Shown in pieces: positions 7,925 to 17,514 of a DNA stretch of 62,445 nucleotides. The position numbers and the translations under genes are program-made. Position 1 is the first letter of the stretch, and each line of letters starts with the position of its first letter. The DNA lies in NCBI GenBank assembly GCA_945907755.1, contig CAMDTN010000009.1, positions 1-62,445 on the forward strand, written 5' to 3'. Below the pieces are notes generated by a model that worked only from the letters and a program-made list of their open reading frames with translations, had not been told where the DNA came from and made no database searches. The DNA comes from Singulisphaera sp. GP187 (GTDB taxonomy: Bacteria > Planctomycetota > GCA-002687715).

Positions 7925-9109
7925 TTAATGTTGCTCACGCACCCACGCTGCAACGCTGGCAGCGATGAGCGCAGCAGCACGCTCGTTCGGGTGCCCACTG
8001 CCGTTCACGAAAAGCGCGCTGCACTCTTCGCCCGGTTGCAGCGAGGCGAGCAGCGTTGGCCCCAAATCCCGGCACGGGACTTGCGCGGCCTGCAACAAGC
8101 GCAACAGCGGCGCGAACACCGACGCCGTTCCACTCTTGTAGCGGGGCAAGTCGTCCGCTTGGGGCAGCAGCAGCACTAACGGCTGTGCGCCTTGCGCGCG
8201 CGCGCTGTGCGCAAAGCGTTCGAGAATCGCGGCGGTCGTTTGAACCGCCTCGCCACCTTCGGAAACCAAGTGCAAGAGATGCTCGTGACGCTCGCGATGC
8301 TCCCGGCGCGAACGCAAAAAGCGCAGCAAGCGGAACGAATCCGTCCACGGTTCTGCGTAGAAACCTGGGCGAAAACAGTCATCGAAGGCCGCGAGCGGGC
8401 TTGCCTCGAAGCCGCGCACCACAGCGGCCACCTCAGCCACTGGCACCGTGGGCTGGTTCACCAAGTCCAGTACGCCGTCGCGCAGCACGAAGCGCGGTTT
8501 GGTCCACGGGAAATCCGTCCAGTGCAAATAGAACGCGCGCACGATGTTGACATTGCGCAACAAGTCGTCGCGGCACAGCGCCATGACCACTTGCTTGGGC
8601 CGCAATTCGGGCAGCAGCGCTTCCGCCCGCAACAACGCTTGATCTGTTCCATAACCCGGCACGCCAGCGTTGTGCACGCGGTGGGCAACGCCCAGTTGCT
8701 GCTGCAACTGCGCGCTCCATGTCGATTCCCACGGCAGTTCGTCGCCATGGGTGAAGGAATCGCCGGATAACAGCAGTGCCGCTGCTCCTAGTGTTTCTGG
8801 CGGCGCGGCGGCGCCGCAGCGCAAACCACGCGCATCAGACTGAAACAGGCCGTCGGTAGAGCGTCCGTTGGGGCGAATGGTCCAGCCCAAGTGCGCATCG
8901 GGAACGATGTAGTCCGCCGCCGCAGGCGCACGCTCCAGGACGGCTGCATGTGCCACCGTAAGGCGCTCGAAAGGCAGCAGTTTCAATCCGAAGAGAGTCA
9001 GGTGTTCGCCCTCTGTGCGCGACAACACACGCAGCCCGAGGTCTAAGAGCACAGCACCAAAGATCAGCGCAAAAAGCACCCGCAGAAATAATCCGCGCCA
9101 TGACTTCAT
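7925..9109 (-). CDS. membrane-anchored SGNH/GDSL-type hydrolase
   Basis: 394 residues from the ATG at 9109, chosen because AGGAGAAGG lies just upstream and the ATG overlaps the upstream TGA (ATGA). One N-terminal membrane helix (about 7-25) anchors the domain outside the cytoplasm. Block I of the SGNH family is LLSGDSFTHG with the nucleophile Ser; a later GHPN supplies the usual catalytic His. Such proteins remove or add acyl groups on sugars or lipids. It is the last gene of the DUF58/BatA-like run, a common setting in Planctomycetota. The substrate is unknown. Confidence 0.75.
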   Translation of the reverse strand: MKSWRGLFLRVLFALIFGAVLLDLGLRVLSRTEGEHLTLFGLKLLPFERLTVAHAAVLERAPAAADYIVPDAHLGWTIRPNGRSTDGLFQSDARGLRCGAAAPPETLGAAALLLSGDSFTHGDELPWESTWSAQLQQQLGVAHRVHNAGVPGYGTDQALLRAEALLPELRPKQVVMALCRDDLLRNVNIVRAFYLHWTDFPWTKPRFVLRDGVLDLVNQPTVPVAEVAAVVRGFEASPLAAFDDCFRPGFYAEPWTDSFRLLRFLRSRREHRERHEHLLHLVSEGGEAVQTTAAILERFAHSARAQGAQPLVLLLPQADDLPRYKSGTASVFAPLLRLLQAAQVPCRDLGPTLLASLQPGEECSALFVNGSGHPNERAAALIAASVAAWVREQH

Positions 9110-10473
9110 GACCTTCTCCTCGCACGAAACTGCAAGATGAGCCATACGAGCAACAAGGCCGCACTGGCCGCGAGCAATGCGTGTTCGCAACTGGCGAACG
9201 CGCTCGACGGCGCTGGTTCCGTGAGCACGCGGTCGTGCTGTGCACGTGCGCCGCTGGTGGCATCTGCGTCCAAAACGCCTGTGGCACGCCAGTGTTGCTG
9301 CGGGCGCAACTGCGCCAACAAGTCCGCGCACAACAAAGGCAAGGCAGCACTGCCATCCATAGCCGCTGGATCCGTTAAGAGCACAAAGACATCTTGATGC
9401 CGCACGAGCAAGGGTGCCCCGGCGAAAGCCACCAATGTTGCCGCACCTGCTGGAGCACTCGCGAGGGCCAAGTGCATTTTCTCACCGGCGCAAGCGCGCG
9501 AAGCGACGCCCCCCAGTATGCCCTCGTGCGCAACGCCCGCGTCGGCAGCAACCACTTGCAAGCGGTGCCGTCCGTCGCCATCCCCCACGCGCAAATCGCA
9601 TGGGCCAGGCCCGCGCAAGATCTCAGTGTTCTCTTGCGCAGCCAATGCCCTCTGAAGTGCCACTGCACCCTCGGAAGGCAGGCCAATACGCAGCGGCAAT
9701 GCCATCGCGACAAGCTGTGCTGCGTCATCCTCGCTGAACGCGTCGCGAGGGGTCAAGCGTGCAATCACCGTGTCGTCGGCCAGCAACGCTTCGAGAGCAA
9801 GCACGCGCGTCAGCGGCGCCTCATTCAAAGGCTCAGAGCAAACCACGCGCTCTGCACCGCTGGCTGCACGCACAACGACATGCAACGTGCGCACGGGCAC
9901 TGCACCCAGTGCAGTCGTCCGGCGCGCCGCACTCACCAACAAGCGACTCTCAGCATCCACTCCCAATGCCGTGATGCCTGCGTTGGGTTCGTCGTCTCCC
10001 ACCTGAACCACCCCAGCACCCATGGGCACCTGAAGGCGTTCGCGATCCGATATGGCAACCACACGCGCGCCCGCTGCCAACTGCTGCGCCGCAGCGGCTG
10101 CAACATCAGCCACCTGCAGCACGCGTTGCGTATGGCCCCAGCGCTGCGCCACCAACGCGAGGCCTCGTTGTTCCGCTGTGGTATCGGCGCTGCGCGTTTG
10201 CAGGCTGGCACGAGCATCGACGAGCACCACCAAAGGCGCGTCTGGCCCTGCAATCTGCAAGCCTGCAAGCGCCAAGAGTGCAGCGAGCAACCCTGCACCT
10301 AAGAGCAAGTTGTTCCAACGCAGCCGCCACGACGACTGCGCCACGGTTGCCTGCATCGCACGCTGCAGCAGCATGTGCGTGGTCAAACGCCTGCGCTGCG
10401 GGCGCGCGCTGATCCACAGCAGCAACGCCGCCGCCAACAGCAACCACAACAACTCTGGGCGCGCGAAGTTCAT
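9106..10473 (-). CDS. BatA-type membrane protein with degenerate von Willebrand A domain
   Basis: 455 residues from ATG 10473, which overlaps the upstream TGA (ATGA). The N-terminus has the BatA pattern (FARPELLWLLLAAALLLW), a second helix near residues 50-70 and a third at the C-terminus. Between them lies a VWA-like domain that starts PLVVLVDARASL; the metal-binding DxSxS motif is changed to DARAS, so metal binding is doubtful. Families of this kind sit with MoxR ATPases and DUF58 proteins in envelope stress loci, but no MoxR gene is present here. Confidence 0.7.
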   Translation of the reverse strand: MNFARPELLWLLLAAALLLWISARPQRRRLTTHMLLQRAMQATVAQSSWRLRWNNLLLGAGLLAALLALAGLQIAGPDAPLVVLVDARASLQTRSADTTAEQRGLALVAQRWGHTQRVLQVADVAAAAAQQLAAGARVVAISDRERLQVPMGAGVVQVGDDEPNAGITALGVDAESRLLVSAARRTTALGAVPVRTLHVVVRAASGAERVVCSEPLNEAPLTRVLALEALLADDTVIARLTPRDAFSEDDAAQLVAMALPLRIGLPSEGAVALQRALAAQENTEILRGPGPCDLRVGDGDGRHRLQVVAADAGVAHEGILGGVASRACAGEKMHLALASAPAGAATLVAFAGAPLLVRHQDVFVLLTDPAAMDGSAALPLLCADLLAQLRPQQHWRATGVLDADATSGARAQHDRVLTEPAPSSAFASCEHALLAASAALLLVWLILQFRARRRS

Positions 10474-11333
10474 CCGCCTGCACCACTCTGGCGCAGACAC
10501 TGTTGCACGGCAGCCTCGAAGGGTTGCTCGTCAGTGGCCACCACGCTGTGAATCCGGTGCTTGCGCGCCAAGGCTGTCACCGCTTCCTCATGCTGCGCCA
10601 GCGCCGCGAGATACGCGCTCTGCAAGTTGCGCTCGACGCTCAAGTCCAGCGGCGCTTCACCTTCGCCTCCCGTGCACGACCAGCGGCCCGCATCAAGGCT
10701 GCGTTCACTGGCCGCACTCAGCAGGAACAAGGCCGCGTCGTCGGATCGCCCCAACGCTGCGAAGCCTGCTGCCGGCAGAGGATCTACCAGTGCATCAGTG
10801 ATCAAGAAACAGGCGCGTCCCGCGCCGCTGCGCGGGGGCAAATGATCCAGCGCTCCCAGCCAGGTTCCGCCACGCGGAATCTCCAAGCGCTCCACGCATT
10901 GCAGCACTGTGTCCATGCGCTTCACGCCGCGCCAACGTCCCAAAGTGACAAGGCCACCCTCGCCAAGGCTGCAAAGTTGCACTTCGCTGCCACCCACCAA
11001 ACCGAGGTGCCCCAACGCCACCGCCAATTCGCGACTGAGACGATCCTTGCCGCCAGTTGCATCGGCCATTGATCCAGAGCGGTCGATGATTACCAGCACT
11101 TCGGGCGCTTCGCCGCGACCAAGCTCTTTCACATGCAGTTGATCAAGCCGCGCGAAGATGTTCCAGTCCACGCGGCGCAAGTCGTCACCTTGAGACAACG
11201 AGCGATACCCAAGGAACTCACTTTGGCCGCCTGGCAGCGCCGCGCCAGATCCTGTGCCGCCGTGACGCAGCAGTTGCGGCAGAGCCAACACGCGCGCACG
11301 AAAATCTGGAGCGAAGGCGAACACTGGGCGCAT
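10470..11333 (-). CDS. DUF58 domain protein
   Basis: 287 residues. It carries the DUF58 signature (GYRSLSQGDDLRRVDWNIF) followed by a VWA-like segment with an intact metal site, VIIDRSGSMAD (DxSxS). DUF58 proteins usually work with a MoxR AAA+ ATPase as chaperone or metal-insertion systems; here the neighbour upstream is dxs, 34 bp away, and downstream come the BatA-like and SGNH genes with ATGA overlaps. The role in this organism is not known. Confidence 0.85.
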   Translation of the reverse strand: MRPVFAFAPDFRARVLALPQLLRHGGTGSGAALPGGQSEFLGYRSLSQGDDLRRVDWNIFARLDQLHVKELGRGEAPEVLVIIDRSGSMADATGGKDRLSRELAVALGHLGLVGGSEVQLCSLGEGGLVTLGRWRGVKRMDTVLQCVERLEIPRGGTWLGALDHLPPRSGAGRACFLITDALVDPLPAAGFAALGRSDDAALFLLSAASERSLDAGRWSCTGGEGEAPLDLSVERNLQSAYLAALAQHEEAVTALARKHRIHSVVATDEQPFEAAVQQCLRQSGAGG

Positions 11334-11367
11334 ATTAGCGGGGAGCGCACGCAGGGCGTTGCCGCGC

Positions 11368-13266
11368 CTAACGCACCTTGCTGAGTTGCAGCGTCGCGCG
11401 CACCCGTGCGGCGATGCCTGCTGGGTTCAGTCCCAACTCCACCAGTAACTCGGCGCGAGTGCCATGCGGCACCAAGGCGTCAGGCAGCGCGATGGGACGG
11501 ATGCGGTCGGCACCGACGCCCATTAGCGCGCACTCCTCCAACACGGCAGAAGCAAAGCCGCCGCGGATCGTGTGTTCTTCAACGGTGAACACATGGGCGA
11601 AGCGCGTGCACAGATCGCGCAGCGCTTGAGTATCCATGGGGCGAACGAAGCGCGCGTTCACCACGGTCAGATGAATGCCCTCTTGCGCCAAGATCTCCGC
11701 CGCTTCCATGGCCGGATAGACCATGTGCCCCAGAGCGAAGATCGCGCCATCAGCGCCGGTGCACAGCGTTTCGGACAGCCCCGGCAGCAATTCGCGGCGC
11801 ACAGGGTATTCCTGCGCCGCATCAGGTGCCGCCGTACGCGGGTAGCGCAACGCTGCCGCTTGGCCGCAGTCGAGCGCCAAATCAAACATGGCTGCAAATT
11901 CGCTCGCATCGCGCGGTGCCATGACCATGATGCCGGGGAAAGTGCGCATATAGGCGATGTCGTAACTGCCGTTGTGTGTCGCGCCGTCTGGGCCCACAAC
12001 ACCTGCGCGATCAACACAGAACACCACGGGTGTGTGATTCAGCGACACTTCGTGAAACACTTGGTCGAACGCGCGCTGCAAAAAAGTGCTGAAAATGGCG
12101 CACACTGGTTTCTTGCCTGCCTTGGCCAAACCAGCTGCAAAGCCCACCGCATGCTGCTCGCAGATGCCAACATCGTAGGTGCGCTCAGGAAAAACCTTTT
12201 GGAAGCGCGTCACCGCAGTGTTGTCGGGCATCGCTGCCGTGATCACTTCCAGTTTGTCGTCATGCTGCCCGCGCGCGATGGCCGTGTCAGCGAAGACATC
12301 GCTCCAGTTGCGCATGCCTTGGCGCTTGAACTCTTGCACAGGGCCCGCTGCGGGGGCCATTTTCGGCGACACCCCGTGCCACTTGATCGGATCTTTCGAT
12401 GCGGCGGAATGCCCTCGCCCCTTCTCCGTAATGACATGCAGTAGGCGGAATCCCTTTTGCCGCTTCATGTCGGACAAGATGGCGATGAGGTGCTTCATGT
12501 CGTGGCCGTTCACTGGCCCGAAATAGCGTGGCCCCAGCGCTTCGAAGAAATACCCTGGTTTGATGGCCGAAAGCACTGCGTCGCGCGCATCCACGAGGTC
12601 GTGGTCTAAGCGCTCGCCCACCACAGGAATGGCTTGAATGAAACGATGCGCCGTTTCCTTCATCTCGTTGTAGAAGCTGCCCGCGCGCACCCGCGAGAGG
12701 TATTCGCTGAATGCACCCACTGACTTCGAGATGCTCATCTCGTTGTCGTTGAGAATCACCAGCACATCCTTTTGCAGCGCGCCCGCGTGGTTCAGCGCCT
12801 CGAAGGCCATCCCTGTGGCAATAGAGGCGTCTCCGACCAAGGCCACAAACTTGCGCCCGTCCTCGCTGTTGGAAGGCTCTGCTGCGGCCATGCCCAGTGC
12901 GGTCGATATCGCTGTGCCTGCGTGCGCCGAATGGAACAAGTCGTACGGGCTTTCATCCGGGTGGGTGTAGCCCGCGAGGCCGTGGCGTTGGCGAATCGTG
13001 TGGAAGCGATCGCGTCTTCCTGTGAGGATTTTGTGCGGATAGCACTGATGCGACACATCAAAGATCAAGCGGTCGCGCAGGAAATCGTAGACATAGTGCA
13101 GTGCGATGGTCAGCTCGACCACCCCCAAACCGCTGGCAAGGTGCCCACCGTTGTTGGACAGCGTCGTACAGATGAGTTCGCGGATCTCGTCCGCAACCAT
13201 TGGCAAATCGGTGACCGGCAATGCGCGCAAGTCCGCCGGGTCGTTGATCCGCTGCAGGATGCCCAT
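11368..13266 (-). CDS. dxs: 1-deoxy-D-xylulose-5-phosphate synthase
   Basis: 632 residues from ATG 13266. It condenses pyruvate and glyceraldehyde 3-phosphate, the first step of the MEP isoprenoid pathway, using thiamine diphosphate. Visible family features are the N-terminal FDVSHQCYPHKILTGRRD, the TPP motif GDASIATGMAFEALNHAG, and the transketolase pyrimidine region with GICEQHAVGFAAGLAKAG. Length is normal. Its start codon shares one base with the stop of the prenyltransferase gene (TGATG), so the two are translationally coupled. Confidence 0.97.
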   Translation of the reverse strand: MGILQRINDPADLRALPVTDLPMVADEIRELICTTLSNNGGHLASGLGVVELTIALHYVYDFLRDRLIFDVSHQCYPHKILTGRRDRFHTIRQRHGLAGYTHPDESPYDLFHSAHAGTAISTALGMAAAEPSNSEDGRKFVALVGDASIATGMAFEALNHAGALQKDVLVILNDNEMSISKSVGAFSEYLSRVRAGSFYNEMKETAHRFIQAIPVVGERLDHDLVDARDAVLSAIKPGYFFEALGPRYFGPVNGHDMKHLIAILSDMKRQKGFRLLHVITEKGRGHSAASKDPIKWHGVSPKMAPAAGPVQEFKRQGMRNWSDVFADTAIARGQHDDKLEVITAAMPDNTAVTRFQKVFPERTYDVGICEQHAVGFAAGLAKAGKKPVCAIFSTFLQRAFDQVFHEVSLNHTPVVFCVDRAGVVGPDGATHNGSYDIAYMRTFPGIMVMAPRDASEFAAMFDLALDCGQAAALRYPRTAAPDAAQEYPVRRELLPGLSETLCTGADGAIFALGHMVYPAMEAAEILAQEGIHLTVVNARFVRPMDTQALRDLCTRFAHVFTVEEHTIRGGFASAVLEECALMGVGADRIRPIALPDALVPHGTRAELLVELGLNPAGIAARVRATLQLSKVR

Positions 13267-14165
13267 CAGTGGTTCCTCCCGGTGATGTACTGAGCCAGCG
13301 AACGCAACACACCTTGTGGGTCGTGCGGCGCGATGATCTGCACCGCTTCTTGCACCAAGCGCGTCGCGTCGTTGCGCGCAGCTTCGATGCCCACCACACC
13401 CGGCCATGTGAGCTTGCCCCGTTCCAAATCTTTGCGCGTGCGTTTGCCCACTTGTTCTGCCGTCGCGGTCAGATCCAACAAATCGTCGGTGATTTGAAAT
13501 GCCAACCCAATGCGCTCGCCATATTGGGCCAAGGCGAAGCTGGTGGCCGCATCCGCACGGGCGCACACCGCCGCCATTTCGCAACTGGCGCGAATCAAAG
13601 CCGCCGTCTTGCGCAAATGGATCTCGCGCACGACCACCAGATCAGCGGGCGTGCCTTCCGCGAGTAGGTCCAACACCTGACCGCCGATCATCCCTTGGGT
13701 GCCCGTGGCGCGCCCAAGAATGACGATGAGCTGCGCCACCAAATCCTGCTGCGGCGTTTCCCGTGCAATCAATTCGAATGCCAAACAGGCCAGCGCGTCG
13801 CCCGCGAGGATGGCAGTGGCCTCACCGAAGCGCACATGATTGGTGGGCAACCCGCGGCGCAGGTCGTCGTCGTCCATGGCAGGCAAATCGTCGTGCACCA
13901 AACTGAATGCGTGGATCAGTTCCAGCGCCACCGCTGCTGGCAACAATGTGGCGCGCTCAGCGCCGCAAGATTCCCCCGCTGCCAGCAACAAGGCCGGACG
14001 CAAACGCTTGCCCGGCGCCAGCGCCGACCAACGCATGGATTCGTGGATGCGCCCGGGCACAGCTTCCGCACACGGAAGCCAACGCTCTAACGCGGCATCC
14101 ACTTCTTTCGCTGCGGCTGCAAGGTAGACGGCTGCGTCGTTGTCAGTGCTGATTGCCATCGCCAT
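13266..14165 (-). CDS. ispA: polyprenyl diphosphate synthase (farnesyl or geranylgeranyl type)
   Basis: 299 residues. It joins C5 units into C15-C20 prenyl diphosphates. The first Asp-rich motif is DDLPAMDDDD and the second DDLLD; GKRLRPALLLA and GGQVLDL are also typical. The start is at 14165 or six bases later at 14159; both overlap the end of xseB. Chain length cannot be decided by eye, so the symbol is by similarity. The xseA-xseB-ispA-dxs order is a classic conserved arrangement. Confidence 0.9.
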   Translation of the reverse strand: MAMAISTDNDAAVYLAAAAKEVDAALERWLPCAEAVPGRIHESMRWSALAPGKRLRPALLLAAGESCGAERATLLPAAVALELIHAFSLVHDDLPAMDDDDLRRGLPTNHVRFGEATAILAGDALACLAFELIARETPQQDLVAQLIVILGRATGTQGMIGGQVLDLLAEGTPADLVVVREIHLRKTAALIRASCEMAAVCARADAATSFALAQYGERIGLAFQITDDLLDLTATAEQVGKRTRKDLERGKLTWPGVVGIEAARNDATRLVQEAVQIIAPHDPQGVLRSLAQYITGRNH

Positions 14166-14373
14166 CCGCCGCGTCGTTGTCTGCGCTGAGCTTTTCCAAA
14201 CGCTGTTCGTAACTCGCCAGCTCCGCCAGCAATTCTTGATGCAGGCTGCGTCCTTGCTCGAAACGAGCAACCGATTCTTCGAGGCTCAGTTCGCCACCAT
14301 CGAGGCTCTGAACAATGCCAGACAACTCGTCGAGGCGCGCTTGAAACGACTTGCTGTTGCGTTCCTTGGACAT
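14143..14373 (-). CDS. xseB: exodeoxyribonuclease VII small subunit
   Basis: 76 residues from ATG 14373, the family's usual size. The core FQARLDELSGIVQSLDGG followed by LEESVARFEQG is the XseB signature. Several XseB chains bind one XseA to form the single-strand exonuclease. It lies 4 bp downstream of xseA and overlaps the start of the prenyl synthase gene. Confidence 0.93.
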   Translation of the reverse strand: MSKERNSKSFQARLDELSGIVQSLDGGELSLEESVARFEQGRSLHQELLAELASYEQRLEKLSADNDAADGDGNQH

Positions 14374-14377
14374 GGGT

Positions 14378-15703
14378 TCAGAGAGTAGCAGGAGGCTTAA
14401 TGCGGGACGAGTCAGCGGATGCGGCGCCCGGCAGGACCTTCGAACGCAGCGTGGCGCCACCGGTAAATAAGGTGATCAACGTTGCGCCCGGCAGCACGGC
14501 TTCAGGGCTGCGCACAATGCGGCCCGATTCGTCGCGCGTCAGCGTGAACCCGCGGGCCATCACCGCCAGCGGATTCAACGCTTGCAGCGCAGCGCAAGCA
14601 CGATCCAGCGCCGCGCGCTTGCGAGCGACATGCTGTTGCGGCAGCAATTGCAAGCGCTGATACAAGCCAGCGACTTCTTGCTGTTGCGCGCTCAACCGAC
14701 GCCTTGGGCTGGCGCCAACCAGCCGTGCAAACAACGCGTGCAGCGCCGGTCGACGACGCACCACGGCGTTGCGCGCTCCGCGTTGCAAGCGGGCTTGCAT
14801 TGTTTCCAGCCCTAGTGTCGTTTCGCGCAGGGTGCGCTGCAAAGTCCGCGTCGCTTGGGCTTGCAGCCCCGTCAGATGTTCTTGCAAGTCCAGCAACACC
14901 GGCACACAGCGTTCACCGCCTTCAGTAGGCGTGAAGGCGCGCACATCCGCAACCAAATCTGCCAAGGTCACATCAATTTCGTGACCGACAGCACTAATCA
15001 TGGGCACCCGAGCCGCGGCAATGGCGCGCGCGAGAGACTCGTCATTGAAAGCCCACAGGTCTTCCACCGAACCGCCGCCGCGCCCGATGATGATGACATC
15101 GACATCGTCGCGCCGCTCAAGCCTGCGCAGCGCTGCGCACAACTCGGCCGCGGCGCCGTCGCCTTGCACCCGAGCTGGGGACAACACGATGGGCATGCCA
15201 GGAAAGCGTTTCCAAATGGCCTTTTTGATGTCTTCGATCGCGGCGCCGGTGGGCGATGTCACCACTCCTACGCACCGCGGCAAGAAGGGCAGAGCGCGTT
15301 TGCGTTCTGGCGCCGTGAGCCCCTCAGCATCCAACTTGGCTTTCAGCGCCAGGAACGCTTGGCGAATGGCGCCTTCACCTTCCGGTTGAATGCTGCGCAC
15401 TACTAACTGGTAGCTGCCGCGCGCTGGATACACCGTGATGCCGCCACGCAGCACAACGCGTGCGCCCTCGGCAGGCTTGAAGCTGTTGGACCGTGCAGCG
15501 CCAGCAAACAAAGCGCAAGCGATGCTCGCCGCAGAATCCTTCAATGTGAAATAAGTGTGCCCGCTGGGTTGCACCACCACGCGCGACACTTCGCCGCACA
15601 CGCAAACCTCTGCAAGATTCTGCTCCAGCAGGTCACGAGCAAGCTGATTCAGTTCCAGCACGGTCAGCGGCCGCGCCGAAGCAGACTTGCCCATGAAGTT
15701 CAT
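14378..15703 (-). CDS. xseA: exodeoxyribonuclease VII large subunit
   Basis: 441 residues from ATG 15703, which forms an ATGA overlap with the upstream gene. The N-terminal OB-fold (GEVSRVVVQPSGHTYFTLKD) is followed by the catalytic domain with VGVVTSPTGAAIEDI, the GRGGGSVEDLWAFNDE motif and AVGHEIDVTLADLVAD. The enzyme degrades single-stranded DNA in repair. A central helical stretch (about 270-370) is the usual XseB-binding region. Confidence 0.95.
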   Translation of the reverse strand: MNFMGKSASARPLTVLELNQLARDLLEQNLAEVCVCGEVSRVVVQPSGHTYFTLKDSAASIACALFAGAARSNSFKPAEGARVVLRGGITVYPARGSYQLVVRSIQPEGEGAIRQAFLALKAKLDAEGLTAPERKRALPFLPRCVGVVTSPTGAAIEDIKKAIWKRFPGMPIVLSPARVQGDGAAAELCAALRRLERRDDVDVIIIGRGGGSVEDLWAFNDESLARAIAAARVPMISAVGHEIDVTLADLVADVRAFTPTEGGERCVPVLLDLQEHLTGLQAQATRTLQRTLRETTLGLETMQARLQRGARNAVVRRRPALHALFARLVGASPRRRLSAQQQEVAGLYQRLQLLPQQHVARKRAALDRACAALQALNPLAVMARGFTLTRDESGRIVRSPEAVLPGATLITLFTGGATLRSKVLPGAASADSSRIKPPATL

Positions 15704-16890
15704 CGCGCAGCCGCCAGCGTGAACGGCAACTTTGCGCCATTCCATGCGTCAGCTTCGACGCCCACCAAAACGATTTCATAGCGCTCATTGAAAAATGGAG
15801 AACGCACCGCACGAGCCACGCCTTGGTGGAATGTCACCGTTCCCCGAATGAAATCGAGTTCCATGACGCGGGTGCGAGCGGTCAGCACCAGCGCCAACTT
15901 CTCGGCCTCTACCACTCGAGCCAACTGATCGTCGCGACCACGCACGTCCAATACCACACCCAAGAGCCCGCTGGCATCCACGCCCGTAGCGGAACGCAGC
16001 ACATATTTCTCGTAGCCGCTGTGCCGCGCCAACAGCGCGTTGACATCCGCGATCAACGCTTCGTCGGCCATCCGCGGTGGAGCATTGTTCGCGCTCGACG
16101 AAGCCGGTGCCCCTCGTTCAACCAGTGGCGACACAGGATTCGGCAGCGCCGCGCGTGCAGACTCCAGTGCTTTGTTCAATTCGGCCACGAGCTTTTGGTC
16201 TGCGAGCGCCCGCTCGGTGAGCCGCGCCAGTTCAATGTCACTTTGATGCAAGCGATCGGACATCACTTGTTCGCGCTGCGCAGCACCGTCAACCCGCGCG
16301 CCTGCGGCAGCCACCTGATCGCGCGCTTCGTCGCGCTCGCGCTCAAGGCGCGCGCGTTCTAATGCGTGGGTTTCAAAGGCCGCACGCAGCTTTTGCACTT
16401 CTTGCAACAGCACTTCTCGCTCGCGCCCCTCCACCCCCTGCAACCGATCTTCCAGCAAGGCAAGGGCACGCTCGCGCTCTGCATCGTTGGCGAATCCGCG
16501 GCCCAATCCGGCGCTGATGTCTTCACCAAAGTGCAGCACCGCAATAGTGACCGCAGCCGAGAGCAGCACAAAACCAATGGCCACGACCAGCAGCAGTTTG
16601 CGCCGCGCCGGGCGCGACTCCTCCAATGTGTTCACCAACTGCTCTTGAGTTTGGCGCATAGCATTGAATGAATCGTTCAACACTTGAGCCGAACGAACCA
16701 TCAGTTCAGAACGGCTGCGATCGCGCACTTCTTCGCCCAACTTCTTCTGTTCTTCATGCAGACGCCGCAGCACCTCGGCTTGCAATTGCATGGCCGCAGC
16801 CAGCCCTTCCATCGGCGCCACATCGCGCCGCGGGGGCAGCATCGGCGCCTGATCGCCAACTGGTTTGTCATCAGCGCTGTTGTTGTTCAC
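15700..16890 (-). CDS. membrane protein with long coiled coil, unknown function
   Basis: 396 residues from a GTG at 16890, preferred because GGAGG lies 6 bp upstream and the GTG overlaps the upstream TGA (GTGA). About 95 N-terminal cytoplasmic residues are followed by one membrane helix (LLLVVAIGFVLLSAAVT) and a highly charged coiled coil, then a C-terminal globular domain of about 130 residues. Topology suggests the C-terminal part is outside the cytoplasm. I do not recognise the family. It belongs to the pabB-dxs transcription run. Confidence 0.65.
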   Translation of the reverse strand: MNNNSADDKPVGDQAPMLPPRRDVAPMEGLAAAMQLQAEVLRRLHEEQKKLGEEVRDRSRSELMVRSAQVLNDSFNAMRQTQEQLVNTLEESRPARRKLLLVVAIGFVLLSAAVTIAVLHFGEDISAGLGRGFANDAERERALALLEDRLQGVEGREREVLLQEVQKLRAAFETHALERARLERERDEARDQVAAAGARVDGAAQREQVMSDRLHQSDIELARLTERALADQKLVAELNKALESARAALPNPVSPLVERGAPASSSANNAPPRMADEALIADVNALLARHSGYEKYVLRSATGVDASGLLGVVLDVRGRDDQLARVVEAEKLALVLTARTRVMELDFIRGTVTFHQGVARAVRSPFFNERYEIVLVGVEADAWNGAKLPFTLAAAR

Positions 16891-17507
16891 AAACCGCCTC
16901 CTGCAGCGCCGTGTTTGCGCAGCAGCGCTGACAGTTCGATGCGCGTCAAATCTGCCACCGCTGCGCGCGGCAGCCGCATTGTCTGTAAGGCCACCCCGCT
17001 CACCCAGCCCTCCGTGAGTTCGCTGATCGCCACACTCGCGGCGGCGCTGAGGCTGCAACGGCGCTGCGTTCCGGGGGCCAGCGGGCGCTGCAGCGCGCCT
17101 TCGAGCACGGTGTTCCAAACTTGCGCGGTGTTAGCTGTAGGCCTTGCGTCGCTAGCGGCTGCGGCGCTGCTCGCACGCAAGAGCACTCGCCCTTCGCGGG
17201 TCTGGAGGCGCGCCTCGGACAAGTCCAACACATGCGCTTTGTCGCCGTGGTTTTCAAACACCACATCGAACCGCGGGCCATCCGCGAGGACCGTGGCTTC
17301 CAATGCACGGCGCTGCGGCGCCGCATGGCGTTGCAGCACCATGACAGCCAAACCTTCCGATTCGCCCAGAAGAACCAGCACTTCTACGGGCTCGTCATAG
17401 GCCGGTGGCGCTGCGACCTCGCCCTGCACGGACGACGGCAGCACCACACGCAGCAGCAGCACTGCACTGAGAAGCGCCATGGTCACTAACAGCAAGATTC
17501 TGGGCAT
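16887..17507 (-). CDS. single-pass membrane or exported protein, unknown function
   Basis: 206 residues from ATG 17507. An N-terminal hydrophobic segment (MPRILLLVTMALLSAVLLL) acts as a signal or anchor. The rest is a strand-rich domain (about 35-150, with VFENHGDKAHVLDLSEAR, which resembles the Ig-like folds used in exported proteins) and a helical end. No catalytic motif is visible. It starts 7 bp after the HEAT-type gene and overlaps the coiled-coil gene by GTGA. Confidence 0.6.
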   Translation of the reverse strand: MPRILLLVTMALLSAVLLLRVVLPSSVQGEVAAPPAYDEPVEVLVLLGESEGLAVMVLQRHAAPQRRALEATVLADGPRFDVVFENHGDKAHVLDLSEARLQTREGRVLLRASSAAAASDARPTANTAQVWNTVLEGALQRPLAPGTQRRCSLSAAASVAISELTEGWVSGVALQTMRLPRAAVADLTRIELSALLRKHGAAGGGL

Positions 17508-17514
17508 GTGCCGC

